A DNA stretch of 64,000 bases from Microbacterium hydrocarbonoxydans (GCF_904831005.1 NZ_LR882982.1:3286001-3350000); one strand, 5' to 3'. Positions 33,806 through 42,206 are shown, counted from the stretch's first letter. Notes: generated by a model from the sequence alone, not told the origin. Made by a program: numbers and translations.

Positions 33806-35072
33806 GCGACTCCAGTGCGTCGCGCACCGCGAGCACGCCGGTGAGGGTCTCGACGTACGAGGTGCTGAGCGGCGAGAGGCCCAGGCGGATGCCGTCGGGG
33901 AAGCGGAAGTCCGGAATGATGCCGTCGGCCCAGAGCTGCTGCGTCACTGCGCGGAAGTCGGGGTGCCCGATCGTCACATGCGCCCCACGCAGCTCGGCGT
34001 CTCGGGGGCTGAGCAGGCGCACATCGAGCGGCGCGAGCACCTCGTCGTAGGCGCGCACGGCGAAGTCGGTGAGGGAGCGGGCCTTCTCGCGGATGCCGTC
34101 GATGGTCGCCTGCTCGATGAGGTCGAGCATCCCCTGCATCGCGATCATCGAGGTGATCGGGGGAGTGCCGCTGAGGAGCTGACGGATGTCGCCGGCCGGC
34201 ACGTACTCCGGCCCCATCGCGAAGATGTCGGCGGCGCTCCACCAGCCCTGGATCGGCTGACGCAGCACGCCCTGGTGCTCGCGCCGCAGGTAGGCGAATG
34301 CGGGCGAGCCCGGGCCGCCGTTCAGGTACTTGTACGTGCAGCCCACCGCCATGTCGACGCCCCACTCGTCGAGCTGCATCGGGATGACGCCGGCCGAGTG
34401 GCACAGATCCCACATCATCAGCGCGCCCACCTCGTGCACGGCCCGTGTGATCGCGGGCATGTCGGCGAGCGCACCCGAACGGTAGTCGATGTGGCTGAGC
34501 GATACGAGCGCCGTCGTCGGCGAGATCGCGGCGACCACGTCGGCGACCTGCACGCCGTGCACCGGATCGGGTTCGATCCACCGCACCGTCATACCGGTCT
34601 CGGCCGCGACGCCCTCGGCCATGAACCGATCGGTGGGGAAGTTGCCGGCCTCGATCACGAGTTCGGTGCGCGCGGGGTCGGATCCCCGGGCCTGTGAAAG
34701 GGCCGCCCGCATCAGCTTGTAGATCAGCACGCTGGTCGAGTCGGCGACGACGGTCTGCCCTGCGGCAGCACCCAGTGTGAGGCTGCCGATGCGGTCGCCG
34801 AGCTCCATCGGCAGAGTCATCCACTGCTCATCCCACGAGCGGATCAGACGGGTGCCCCAGTCATCGCGCACGAATGCGGCGATCTTGTCTGCGGTGTCAC
34901 GCAGCGGGCGTCCGAGAGAGTTGCCGTCGAGGTAGGCGTCGACTCCCGGTGCGTCTGCGAACGCAGCGAGGTGGGCGCGCAGCGGATCCGCGGCATCGAG
35001 AGCGTGGGCGGCGTCGAGGAGGAAGCTGTCGGCGGTCGCAGTGCCGGTCGTGGTCTCGGGTGAGTCGGTCAT
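33795..35072 (-). CDS. kynU: Kynureninase
   Basis: 425 residues. Fold-type I PLP enzyme: Asp222 in MMWDLCHSAGVIP binds the pyridine nitrogen, Lys248 in MAVGCTYKYLNGGPGSPAF forms the Schiff base, both in the exact kynureninase motifs. YLDGNSLGRPLRDT and WGTRLIRSW near the N terminus are also family marks. It splits L-kynurenine into anthranilate and alanine. The start lies 1 nt after the amidohydrolase stop. No genes for further breakdown of anthranilate are in the window. Confidence 0.95.
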   Translation of the reverse strand: MTDSPETTTGTATADSFLLDAAHALDAADPLRAHLAAFADAPGVDAYLDGNSLGRPLRDTADKIAAFVRDDWGTRLIRSWDEQWMTLPMELGDRIGSLTLGAAAGQTVVADSTSVLIYKLMRAALSQARGSDPARTELVIEAGNFPTDRFMAEGVAAETGMTVRWIEPDPVHGVQVADVVAAISPTTALVSLSHIDYRSGALADMPAITRAVHEVGALMMWDLCHSAGVIPMQLDEWGVDMAVGCTYKYLNGGPGSPAFAYLRREHQGVLRQPIQGWWSAADIFAMGPEYVPAGDIRQLLSGTPPITSMIAMQGMLDLIEQATIDGIREKARSLTDFAVRAYDEVLAPLDVRLLSPRDAELRGAHVTIGHPDFRAVTQQLWADGIIPDFRFPDGIRLGLSPLSTSYVETLTGVLAVRDALESHGR

Positions 35073-35073
35073 G

Positions 35074-36126
35074 TCATGCCTTCAGATCGGCGCTGGTGAG
35101 CGGGCGGGCGAGAGTGGGTTCGGCATCGGTGCCGGGGAGTCTCACGAGGAGCGAGGTGGGATCGAGAGGGTTCTGCGGAGCGAGAGCGCGCAGCAGGGCG
35201 TCGCCGTCGACGCCTGCCTCGCGCAGAGCCGCCAGCTCGGCCGGGTTCAGGTCGACGGGTGTCGGTCCGTTGCCCATGTCGGTGCCGTAGAGCACCGTGC
35301 CACCCGCGGCATGGAAGCGACGTACGTTGTCGATCGCCGTGGCTCGCTCGGCGCTCTCGGCGTCGTGGATCGCCAGTGTCGAGACCCACGAGACGGATGC
35401 CGCCTGCCGAGCGATCTCGACATCGGCGAGGCGCTCGGTGAACGGCGCATGGGCGAGCCGAGCGGCCCTGAGGCGAGCGGCGCGCTGCGCCTGACCTGCA
35501 CCCTCTGCGTGGGCCACGACGGGGAGTCCGCGAGCGGCGGCGGCCTCGACGATCGTGCGGAGAAGGTCGTCGTCGAACACGGGACCGGCGGCGGCGTTGT
35601 CGGCCACCTTGATGCAGGATGCTCCGGCATCCGCCATCTCGGTCACGGCGCGCGCCGCCGCTGCGGCGTCTGCGATCTCGCGGAAAGAGCCGACGGGTGC
35701 CCAGCCTCGGTCGCTCGGGTAGCCGCCGACGGGAGTGAGGAACGCCCCGGCGAAGTCGACCGCGACGTCGTGCGGGCGCGTCGTCGCGCTGCGCTCGCTC
35801 GACACCCGGGGAGTGGCGTCCTTCCGGTCGTTGAGCGAGGGAGCGCCAGCGACCGAGACGAAACGCGCCGCATCCTCGGCGAGCGCCGCGATCGTGAGGG
35901 GATTCGCTCCCAGATCGACGACCCGACCGAGCGTCGAGGCGTGCAGCAGTGCGTGATCGACGAGCTGCAGGTGCACGTGGTGGTCGGTGAAGCCGCCGAT
36001 GATCACGCCGTTCAGCCGTGGCAGGTCGGAGGCAGGACGCTCGTCGCGCAGCAGCATCCGTCCGCCGTCGACGACGACGATGCCGTCGCGCCATCCTTCG
36101 CCGTCGAAGAAGGTCGCCGCGTGCAT
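35074..36126 (-). CDS. Amidohydrolase in the kynurenine operon (candidate formylkynurenine hydrolase)
   Basis: 350 residues. Metal-dependent amidohydrolase marks: HxH at His50-His52 (GGFTDHHVHLQLVD), CIKVADNA as possible bridging-Lys strand, His in VVAHAEGAGQ, and Asp in VLYGTDMGNG. It sits between kynA (1-nt overlap, TGATG) and kynU (1-nt gap), where N-formylkynurenine formamidase is normally needed; no KynB, KynB-like or alpha/beta-hydrolase formamidase is in the operon. So it may be a replacement formamidase; deacetylation of another amide is the alternative. Residues about 89-118 are encoded by a copy of the dispersed repeat, apparently an in-frame insertion. Confidence 0.85.
   Translation of the reverse strand: MHAATFFDGEGWRDGIVVVDGGRMLLRDERPASDLPRLNGVIIGGFTDHHVHLQLVDHALLHASTLGRVVDLGANPLTIAALAEDAARFVSVAGAPSLNDRKDATPRVSSERSATTRPHDVAVDFAGAFLTPVGGYPSDRGWAPVGSFREIADAAAAARAVTEMADAGASCIKVADNAAAGPVFDDDLLRTIVEAAAARGLPVVAHAEGAGQAQRAARLRAARLAHAPFTERLADVEIARQAASVSWVSTLAIHDAESAERATAIDNVRRFHAAGGTVLYGTDMGNGPTPVDLNPAELAALREAGVDGDALLRALAPQNPLDPTSLLVRLPGTDAEPTLARPLTSADLKA
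35812..35868. repeat. Dispersed repeat inserted in amidohydrolase reading frame
   Basis: CCGGTCGTTGAGCGAGG (35824-35840) and ACCGAGACGAAACGC (35852-35866) match the intergenic copies at 24287-24373. On the coding strand it reads RFVSVAGAPSLNDRKD, without a stop or frame change. Confidence 0.7.
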
Positions 36127-36980
36127 CAGCCGCCGATCTCGGTGCGCACCGTGTACAGCTCGGGGAAGAACGTCAGGTCGAGAGCGCGCTGCAGGAACCC
36201 GACGCCGCTCGAGCCTCCGGTGCCGACCTTCATGCCGATCGTGCGCGCGACGGTCTTGAGGTGGCGGAATCGCCAGAACTGGAAGTTGTCCTCGAGGTCG
36301 ACCAGGTCTTCGCAGGCCTCGTAGAGATCCCAGTGCTGCTGGTGGTTCTGGTAGATCTCGCGGATCGCGGGCACCAGTTCGGGCGTCTCGCGGTAGGGGA
36401 GACGCACGTCGCGGTCGAGGATCTCGGCCGGGATCGGGAGGCCGCGTCGCGAGGCGTATCGCAGGAACTCGTCGTAGAGCGTCGGCTTGTGCCATTCCGC
36501 TGTGAGCAGTGCGAGGTTGGCGGGATGGTCGTTGAAGACGCCGAGCATCTTCTCGTTCTTGTTGCCCAATGCGAACTCGACGGCGCGGTACTGCACCGAC
36601 TGGAACCCCGACGAATTGCCGAGCGCTCCGCGGAACTGCGCGTACTCGGTGGGAGTGAGTGTCGCGAGGATCGCCCACTGCTGGGTCATGACGTCTTGGA
36701 TGCGCTTGACGCGCGCGACGCGCTTGAGGGCCTCACGCAGGTCGTCGCTCGCGAGCAGCCGGCGTGCCGACGACAGCTCGTGCAGCAGCTGCTTGAGCCA
36801 GAGCTCGGTGGTCTGGTGCTGGATGATGAACAGCAGCTCATCGTGATGCTCGGGCACGCTGACCGGGTTCTGCGCGGTGAGCAGCTGGTCGAGCGACAGG
36901 TAGGACCCGTACGTCATGCGTCCCGACAGATCGGTGACGATGCCGGCCTCGAGCTCACGCTCGTTGTTCTCGGTGCTCAT
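36126..36980 (-). CDS. kynA: Tryptophan 2,3-dioxygenase
   Basis: 284 residues from ATG 36980, with AGGAAG 8 nt upstream; the earlier start at 37022 would run into the promoter. His55 in FIIQHQTTELWLKQ is the active-site base and His240 in FWRFRHLKTV the heme ligand, at the same numbers as in the Xanthomonas enzyme. GTGGSSGVGFLQ near the end is the substrate-ammonium loop. It opens the indole ring of tryptophan to N-formylkynurenine. First gene of the operon kynA, amidohydrolase, kynU, PaaX-like. Confidence 0.95.
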   Translation of the reverse strand: MSTENNERELEAGIVTDLSGRMTYGSYLSLDQLLTAQNPVSVPEHHDELLFIIQHQTTELWLKQLLHELSSARRLLASDDLREALKRVARVKRIQDVMTQQWAILATLTPTEYAQFRGALGNSSGFQSVQYRAVEFALGNKNEKMLGVFNDHPANLALLTAEWHKPTLYDEFLRYASRRGLPIPAEILDRDVRLPYRETPELVPAIREIYQNHQQHWDLYEACEDLVDLEDNFQFWRFRHLKTVARTIGMKVGTGGSSGVGFLQRALDLTFFPELYTVRTEIGG

Positions 36981-37010
36981 GTGTCGCTTCCTGTCGTGAC
37001 GGACAGGACG

Positions 37011-37050
37011 AACATATAACAATCGTGGCGAGCGTCACAATAGTGAAATT
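37011..37050 (-). promoter_or_regulatory. Likely promoter/operator of the kyn operon
   Basis: Read on the minus strand, TTGTGA is followed after 16 nt by TATATG, then about 30 nt to the kynA start. Two direct repeats ACAATCGTG (37019-37027) and ACAATAGTG (37037-37045), 18 nt apart, overlie it on the + strand and could be regulator sites, for example for the PaaX-like protein. The AT content here is above the surroundings. Confidence 0.5.
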
Positions 37051-37077
37051 ACCTGCGGCGCCCCGGGGCCTGCTGCG

Positions 37078-38793
37078 TCACAAGCTGGGCGTGCGCGGAG
37101 GCGGCGTGCGGCGCTCGCCGGGTGCGCCGATGGCTTCGAAGCCCGCGGCGATACGCAGCAGCGACGAGTCGTCATACGCGCGGCCCGCGAAGGTCAGACC
37201 GATCGGCATGCCGATGTCGGACATGAGCCCCATCGGCACGGTCACGGTCGGGATGCCGAGGTGGCGCACGGTCAGGTTGCCGTTCGCGATCCAGGTGCCG
37301 TTGCGCCAGCCCAGGTCGGCGGATTCTTCGTTCACGTCCATGTCGGCGGGGCCCACATCGGCCACGGCCGGGAACACGACCGCGTCGAGCTCGTGCTCGT
37401 CCATCCACTCCTCGAGGTCGACGCGGCGTGTCTCCTCGAGTCCGCGCAGGCCGTCGGGCAGCTCGGGCATGTCTTCGAATCCGACACCCGGGTTGGTGCG
37501 CACCCAGTCGGGGTACTCGGCGATGTCGTCGTCGAAGCCCGTGTAGCGGTCAGGAAGCGCGCCCTCCGGATGCGGGAAGATCGTCGCTCCGTCGACGTGC
37601 GCGAGGGTGTGCAGCGCGGGATCGCCGTTCGCCTGCAGGAAGTCCTCCCAGGCCCACGCCGACAGATCGACGATCTCGCGGTGCAGATACTCCGGTGTGA
37701 CGAGTCCGCGGGTGGCGATCGTCGGAGCCCCCGGTCGGTCGCCCTCGTAGTTCGACACCACAGGGAAGTCGACCTCGACGACGGTCGCGCCGGCGGCCTC
37801 GAGGTCGCGCCGCGCGGATTCCCAGCGCGCGATGACCGATGCTCGCGTCTCTACGCGCTGCCCTGTGGGGCCACCGACGCCCGGTTCGTCTGCGGTGCCG
37901 GCATCCGGATCCGCGTTGATGTACATGCGAGGGATGCCGATACGACTGCCCCGGAGTGCTGTCGCCGCCTCCTCGGCCAGGGCCCCGTACGACTCGGGGC
38001 GCACCTCGGACGACGACGGCAGCGACACCCACGGCTGCGCGCGCCAGAAGTCGCCGCGCACCTCGGCGTCGTCGGCGACGATCACGTCGAGCACCTCGAG
38101 CAGGTCGTCCATGGTGCGGGTGTGCGGCACGACGACGTCCATGGTCGGCACGAGCGGCCAGTTGCCACGGGTCGAGATCACGCCGCGAGAGGGCGTGTAG
38201 GCGCACAGGGCATTGTTCGTCGCGGGGCCGCGACCGCTCGACCAGGTCTCTTCGCCCAAGCCGAACGCCGCGAAGCTCGCCGCTGTCGCGGTGCCCGAGC
38301 CGTTCGACGACCCCGACGCGAAGGGTGCGGTCAGGAAATCGGCGTTGTACGGGCTCTCGGCACGTCCGTAGACGCCTCGCTGCATACCGCCGTTCGCCAT
38401 CGGGGGCATGTTCGTGAGACCGAGGCAGATCGCACCGCCCGACCGCAGGCGCTCGATCGTGAAGGCATCGCGCTGAGCGATCAGGTCGGCGAAGGCGGGG
38501 CTGCCGGCGGCGGCGGTGAGTCCGCGCACGAGATAGCTGTCCTTGGCCGTGTAGGGGATGCCGTCGAGCGGCCCGAGGGTCGTGCCGCTCGCACGCCGCG
38601 CGTCCGACGCCTCTGCCTCGGAGCGTGCCTCGGGGTTGGCGACGACGACCGCGTTCAGCGCCGTCTCGGTGTCGGCGCCGTCGTAGGCGGCGATGCGGGC
38701 CAGATACGCATCGATGATCTCGACGGCGGTCGCCGCATCCGTCTCGAGCGCTCGCCGCAGGTCGGCGATCGAGGCTTCCACGACGTCGATCAT
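37078..38793 (-). CDS. Amidase-signature family enzyme
   Basis: 571 residues. The Ser-cisSer-Lys triad is visible: Lys84 in DGIPYTAKDSYLVRG, the Gly/Ser-rich loop ASGSSNGSGTATAA (cis-Ser162 or 163) and the nucleophile region GEETWSSGRGPA with Ser186. The last differs from the usual TDxxGSIRxPA (W and S for the glycines), so specificity is unusual. Such enzymes hydrolyse amides or carbamoyl groups to acid plus ammonia. Start ATG overlaps the stop of the agmatine-deiminase-like gene as ATGA, so the two enzymes probably act in one nitrogen-salvage route. Confidence 0.88.
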   Translation of the reverse strand: MIDVVEASIADLRRALETDAATAVEIIDAYLARIAAYDGADTETALNAVVVANPEARSEAEASDARRASGTTLGPLDGIPYTAKDSYLVRGLTAAAGSPAFADLIAQRDAFTIERLRSGGAICLGLTNMPPMANGGMQRGVYGRAESPYNADFLTAPFASGSSNGSGTATAASFAAFGLGEETWSSGRGPATNNALCAYTPSRGVISTRGNWPLVPTMDVVVPHTRTMDDLLEVLDVIVADDAEVRGDFWRAQPWVSLPSSSEVRPESYGALAEEAATALRGSRIGIPRMYINADPDAGTADEPGVGGPTGQRVETRASVIARWESARRDLEAAGATVVEVDFPVVSNYEGDRPGAPTIATRGLVTPEYLHREIVDLSAWAWEDFLQANGDPALHTLAHVDGATIFPHPEGALPDRYTGFDDDIAEYPDWVRTNPGVGFEDMPELPDGLRGLEETRRVDLEEWMDEHELDAVVFPAVADVGPADMDVNEESADLGWRNGTWIANGNLTVRHLGIPTVTVPMGLMSDIGMPIGLTFAGRAYDDSSLLRIAAGFEAIGAPGERRTPPPRTPSL

Positions 38794-39830
38794 GAGTGCG
38801 CCGCCATGCTCGGCTGCTGCTGGGTGATGCAGTGGATCCCGCCACCGCGGTCGAACAGCGGCCGGGCATCGACGCTGATCACGCGCCGACCGGGATACGC
38901 GTCGGCCAGGATCGCCCGTGCCGCGGCATCCGCCGCCTCGTCGCCGAACCCGCAGGCGACCACGCCGTCGTTGGTGACCAGATGGTTGACGTAGCTCCAG
39001 TCGACGAAGCCCTCGCGATCGCGCAGGGTCGCCGGGGCGGGCAGGTCGATGATCTCGAAGCGGCGACCTGCCGCATCGGTCTGCTCGCCGAGGTGCGCGC
39101 GAAGCTCGCGGGTCACGGCGTGATCGGGATGCTCGGGGTTCGGCTGATCGTGCAGCAGCAGCCGGCCGGGAGAGACGAGTGTCGCGACGATGTCGACGTG
39201 ACCGTTCGTGCCGAAGTCGTCGTAGTCGCGCGTGAGGCCGCGGGGCAGCCACACGGCCTTGGAAGTGCCGAGCGTGCGGGCCATCTCGGCCTCGACACGC
39301 GCCTTGTCGGCGTAGGGATTGCGCCGTGGATCCAGCTGCACGGTGTCGGTGAGCAGCACCGTGCCCTCTCCGTCGACGTGGATTCCGCCGCCCTCGTTCA
39401 CCAGGGTCGAGCTCACGAGCTCGGCGCCGACGGCCCCCGCGATGATGCGGGCGTGCTGCGCGGCCTTCTGCCACTGCGCCCATGCGGGGGCGCCCCATCC
39501 GTTGAAGATCCAGTCGACGGCCCCGAGCACGCCGGGCCGCTCGTCGTCGATCACGAAGGTGGGACCGGAATCGCGCATCCAGAACTCGTCGACGGGTGCC
39601 TCGATGATGTCGATCTCACCGCTGAGCATCCGCCTCGCGCGTGCGGCCTCTGCGGGATCGACGATCATCGTGACCGGCTCGAACTCGGCGACGGCGTGGG
39701 CCACCGCCGTCCAGGCGCCGTAGCCCTCTTCGCGCTCGACGGCCGTCTCGCCCAGCGTCGGCCCCTCGGCGGGGAACGCCATCCAGGTGCGGTCGTGCGG
39801 TGCGGTCTCGGCGGGCATGTGCCAGGCCAT
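38790..39830 (-). CDS. Agmatine deiminase family protein (porphyromonas-type PAD fold)
   Basis: 346 residues with GAGGAG before the ATG. EFWMRDSGPTFV, NEGGGIHVDGEGT, FGTNGHVD and the C-terminal GGGIHCITQQQP with catalytic Cys334 follow the order of agmatine deiminase. The family converts agmatine to N-carbamoylputrescine plus ammonia; with an amidase rather than a nitrilase-type N-carbamoylputrescine hydrolase as partner, the real substrate may be another guanidino compound. Divergent from a TetR gene with a palindrome between. Confidence 0.9.
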   Translation of the reverse strand: MAWHMPAETAPHDRTWMAFPAEGPTLGETAVEREEGYGAWTAVAHAVAEFEPVTMIVDPAEAARARRMLSGEIDIIEAPVDEFWMRDSGPTFVIDDERPGVLGAVDWIFNGWGAPAWAQWQKAAQHARIIAGAVGAELVSSTLVNEGGGIHVDGEGTVLLTDTVQLDPRRNPYADKARVEAEMARTLGTSKAVWLPRGLTRDYDDFGTNGHVDIVATLVSPGRLLLHDQPNPEHPDHAVTRELRAHLGEQTDAAGRRFEIIDLPAPATLRDREGFVDWSYVNHLVTNDGVVACGFGDEAADAAARAILADAYPGRRVISVDARPLFDRGGGIHCITQQQPSMAAHS

Positions 39831-39883
39831 GGTTGTCTCCTCGCTGCTGATCGCGACCTCGGGCATGAGGATCGTGCTCGCTA

Positions 39884-39899
39884 TTGAACACGTGATCAA
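39884..39899. promoter_or_regulatory. TetR-type palindromic operator
   Basis: TTGAACACGTGATCAA, a 16-bp palindrome with one mismatched pair and CACGTG at the centre, in the 90-nt gap between the agmatine-deiminase-like start (39830, -) and the TetR start (39921, +). Well placed to control both units. GAACACGT recurs at the TetR start codon. Confidence 0.7.
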
Positions 39900-39920
39900 C
39901 GAGTGCTACGGTAACCCCTG

Positions 39921-40640
39921 ATGAAGAACACGTCAAGAGCCGCCGAGCCGCGTCGGCTGCCACCCGAAGAGCGAGAGCGCTCGATCCTTCGGGGTGCCGT
40001 GACACTGGCGACCGAGAGCGGCCTCGAAGCGCTCACCGTGCGTGCCGTCGCCGCGCGCGTGGGCGTGACGCCGGCTCTCGTGGCCCACTACCGGCCCGTC
40101 ATGGAGTCGTTCGTCGCCGAGGTGTTCACGACCATCGTGGCCGCCGAGCGCGAAGAGGTCATCGCGTCGTACGACCCCGCAGTCGGCCTGCGCACCAATC
40201 TGCTGCGCCTCATCGAGACGCTGCTCGACGACTCGCGTGACGACGTGGCGATGGTGTGGGTGCAGTCGTGGGCGCTCGGAGCCCGCAACGAGGCGCTCGG
40301 CACCAGGGTGCGTGCCGAGATGGATCTGTGGCACAGCGCACTCGAAGACCTCATCGCCCGAGCGATCGCAGAAGACCCTGGTGTGCACAGAGAACCGGTG
40401 GCGCAGGTCGACCCGGCCTCATCGGCCTGGATGCTGCTCGCCATGGTCGACGGCATGAGCGCCCACTCGCTCGTGCACTGGGCTCCGCGTGATCGAGCCG
40501 CACTGGCGAGACGAACCCTCTCAGCGGTGCTCGATGCTCCGGTGCCCGATTCCCCGGCACCCGATTCCCCGGCACCCGATTCCCCGGCACCCGATTCCCC
40601 ACAGCGCGCGGGCGCACAGCCCGCAGAACCCCACAGGTAA
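39921..40640 (+). CDS. TetR-family regulator with PDSPA repeat tail
   Basis: 239 residues. DNA-binding domain at residues 15-65: RSILRGAVTLATESGLEALTVRAVAARVGVTPALVAHYRP, where the usual YYHF-type end of the recognition helix is AHYRP. A helical ligand domain follows to about residue 210, then a tail of four PDSPA repeats encoded by a 15-bp tandem repeat. Expected to control the amidase/deiminase pair divergently and the decarboxylase gene that starts 9 nt downstream. Confidence 0.9.
   Translation: MKNTSRAAEPRRLPPEERERSILRGAVTLATESGLEALTVRAVAARVGVTPALVAHYRPVMESFVAEVFTTIVAAEREEVIASYDPAVGLRTNLLRLIETLLDDSRDDVAMVWVQSWALGARNEALGTRVRAEMDLWHSALEDLIARAIAEDPGVHREPVAQVDPASSAWMLLAMVDGMSAHSLVHWAPRDRAALARRTLSAVLDAPVPDSPAPDSPAPDSPAPDSPQRAGAQPAEPHR
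40543..40600. repeat. 15-bp tandem repeat in TetR C terminus
   Basis: Nearly four exact copies of a 15-bp unit (CACCCGATTCCCCGG phase) encode PDSPA repeats. A unit of 15 bp keeps the frame when copies are gained or lost, so length is probably variable between strains. Confidence 0.85.
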
Positions 40641-40649
40641 GGACAGCTC

Positions 40650-42023
40650 ATGGGAGCAGAACGCATGCACGCGGCATCGCCCGAGTCGACGGCGATCGTC
40701 GATGCCGTGCTCGACTATTCGCGACGGCGGATGCTCGCAGCCGATGTGCCGCTCGACAAGCCGCAGTCGCCCGCTGAGCTCACTCGGCTGGTCGGCACGA
40801 CGATCACCGATGCCGGGCTCGGGTCGCAGCGCGCCCTCAGCGTGTTCGAGCACATCCTGGCTCCCGCCTGTCTGACCACCAGCCACCCGTCGTACCTGTC
40901 GTTCATCCCGACCGCCCCGACCATCGCGTCGATCGCATTCGACCTGGTGGTCTCGGCATCCGGCCTGTATGGCGGCAGCTGGCTCGAAGGCGCAGGAGCC
41001 GTGCACGCCGAGAACGAGGTGCTGTCGTTCCTCGCCTCCGAGTTCGGCCTACCCGACACCGCGGGAGGGGTCTTCGTGCAGGGTGGCACGATCGGCAATC
41101 TGTCGGCGCTCGTCGCGGCGCGCGAGGCGGCGAAGACGCGGCTGCTCGCAGACGGCAAGGAGCTTCCCCGCCGCTGGAAGATCGTGTGCAGTGTCGAGGC
41201 GCACTCCTCGAACAAGTCGGCTGCGAAGGTCATGGATGCCGACGTGCTGCTCGTGCCCGCGGGCGACGACGGCGTGCTGCGGGCCGATGCCGTGCGCGAG
41301 GCGCTCGTCGAGCACGGTGACGAGATCTGCGCTGTGGTCGCCACCGGCGGCTCGACGAATTTCGGCATCGTCGACGACATCGCCGGCATCGCCGCCCTGA
41401 AAGACGAGCTCGACTTCTGGCTGCACATCGACGGCGCGTATGGTCTCACCGCGATGCTGGCCCCCGAAGCACGGCACGTCTTCGCCGGGGTGGAGCGCGC
41501 GGACTCGGTGATCGTCGATCCGCACAAATGGCTCTTCGCGCCCTTCGACTGCTGCGCGCTGATCTACCGCGATCCCGACGCGGGGCGTCGCGCGCACACC
41601 CAGCACGCCGAATACCTCGACACGCTCACCGATGCCGGCGACTTCAGCCCGTCGGACTACTCGATCCAGCTCACCCGGCGCCCCCGCGGACTGCCGCTGT
41701 GGTTCTCGCTCGCGACGTACGGTGTGACCGCCTATCGCGAGGCCGTGAGCGCGACGCTCGCTCTGACTCAGCGGATCGCCGCCGAGATCACCGCGCGACC
41801 CGAGCTCCGTCTCGTGCGCGACCCGCAGCTGTCGGTCGTGGTGTTCGAGCGTGACGGCTGGCAGCGGGAGGACTACGACCGTTGGTCCGATGAGCTGCTC
41901 GACTCTCAGCGCGCCTTCGTCGTGCCGAGTTCGCACCGAGGACGCCCGAACACCCGCTTCGCGATCCTCAACCCGCTCACGACGTTCGACGATCTGGTCG
42001 GCATCCTCGACACGATGAGCTAG
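40650..42023 (+). CDS. Group II PLP-dependent amino-acid decarboxylase
   Basis: 457 residues with AAGGACAG before ATG 40650. PLP marks: His185 (SVEAHSSNKS) stacking, Asp261 (WLHIDGAYG) and Schiff-base Lys293 (VDPHKWLFAPFDC). GGSTNFGIVDDI fits the phosphate-binding loop region. The family includes aromatic-L-amino-acid, glutamate and 2,4-diaminobutyrate decarboxylases; sequence around ASGLYGGSWLEGAGAVHAENEV is near the aromatic/actinobacterial branch. Starts 9 nt after the TetR stop. With the tryptophan operon close by, an aromatic amine product is possible but unproven. Confidence 0.9.
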   Translation: MGAERMHAASPESTAIVDAVLDYSRRRMLAADVPLDKPQSPAELTRLVGTTITDAGLGSQRALSVFEHILAPACLTTSHPSYLSFIPTAPTIASIAFDLVVSASGLYGGSWLEGAGAVHAENEVLSFLASEFGLPDTAGGVFVQGGTIGNLSALVAAREAAKTRLLADGKELPRRWKIVCSVEAHSSNKSAAKVMDADVLLVPAGDDGVLRADAVREALVEHGDEICAVVATGGSTNFGIVDDIAGIAALKDELDFWLHIDGAYGLTAMLAPEARHVFAGVERADSVIVDPHKWLFAPFDCCALIYRDPDAGRRAHTQHAEYLDTLTDAGDFSPSDYSIQLTRRPRGLPLWFSLATYGVTAYREAVSATLALTQRIAAEITARPELRLVRDPQLSVVVFERDGWQREDYDRWSDELLDSQRAFVVPSSHRGRPNTRFAILNPLTTFDDLVGILDTMS

Positions 42024-42033
42024 ATCGGCGCCG

Positions 42034-42114
42034 CCCGATCTGCACACGATGTCCCGGTTCGCGGACCTGTCCCGGGAGATCCGTTGCAGAACGGGACATG
42101 GTGTGCAGATCGGG
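42034..42114. repeat. Long inverted repeat (26-nt arms) between convergent genes
   Basis: CCCGATCTGCACACGATGTC... (42034-42060) pairs with its complement ending ...GTGTGCAGATCGGG (42089-42114) with one mismatch and one bulged G; the 28-nt centre contains a smaller TCCCGGGA palindrome. It starts 11 nt after the decarboxylase stop. As RNA it would be an exceptionally stable terminator-like hairpin for both strands. Confidence 0.8.
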
Positions 42115-42140
42115 ACAGGGCAGACGGATGGGGTCCGCGC

Positions 42141-42200
42141 GCCCCGAACCCGAACCCCGAACCCGGAACCCGGAACCCGGAACCAGGATCCCGACCCCGG
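42141..42200. repeat. Degenerate 6-7 bp tandem repeat
   Basis: About eight copies of CCCGAA/CCCGGAA in tandem (CGAACCCGAACCCCGAAC and on) directly before the stop of the esterase gene. Simple-sequence tract, probably polymorphic in length. Confidence 0.7.
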
Positions 42201-42206
42201 AGCACG

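Noticed and set aside
38794..39498. Extension of the amidase to 806 residues
   Set aside because: The extra part is out-of-frame shadow of the agmatine-deiminase-like gene; ATGA coupling at 38793 fits better.
42141..42200. CRISPR-like array
   Set aside because: Units are 6-7 bp without spacers; a simple tandem tract.
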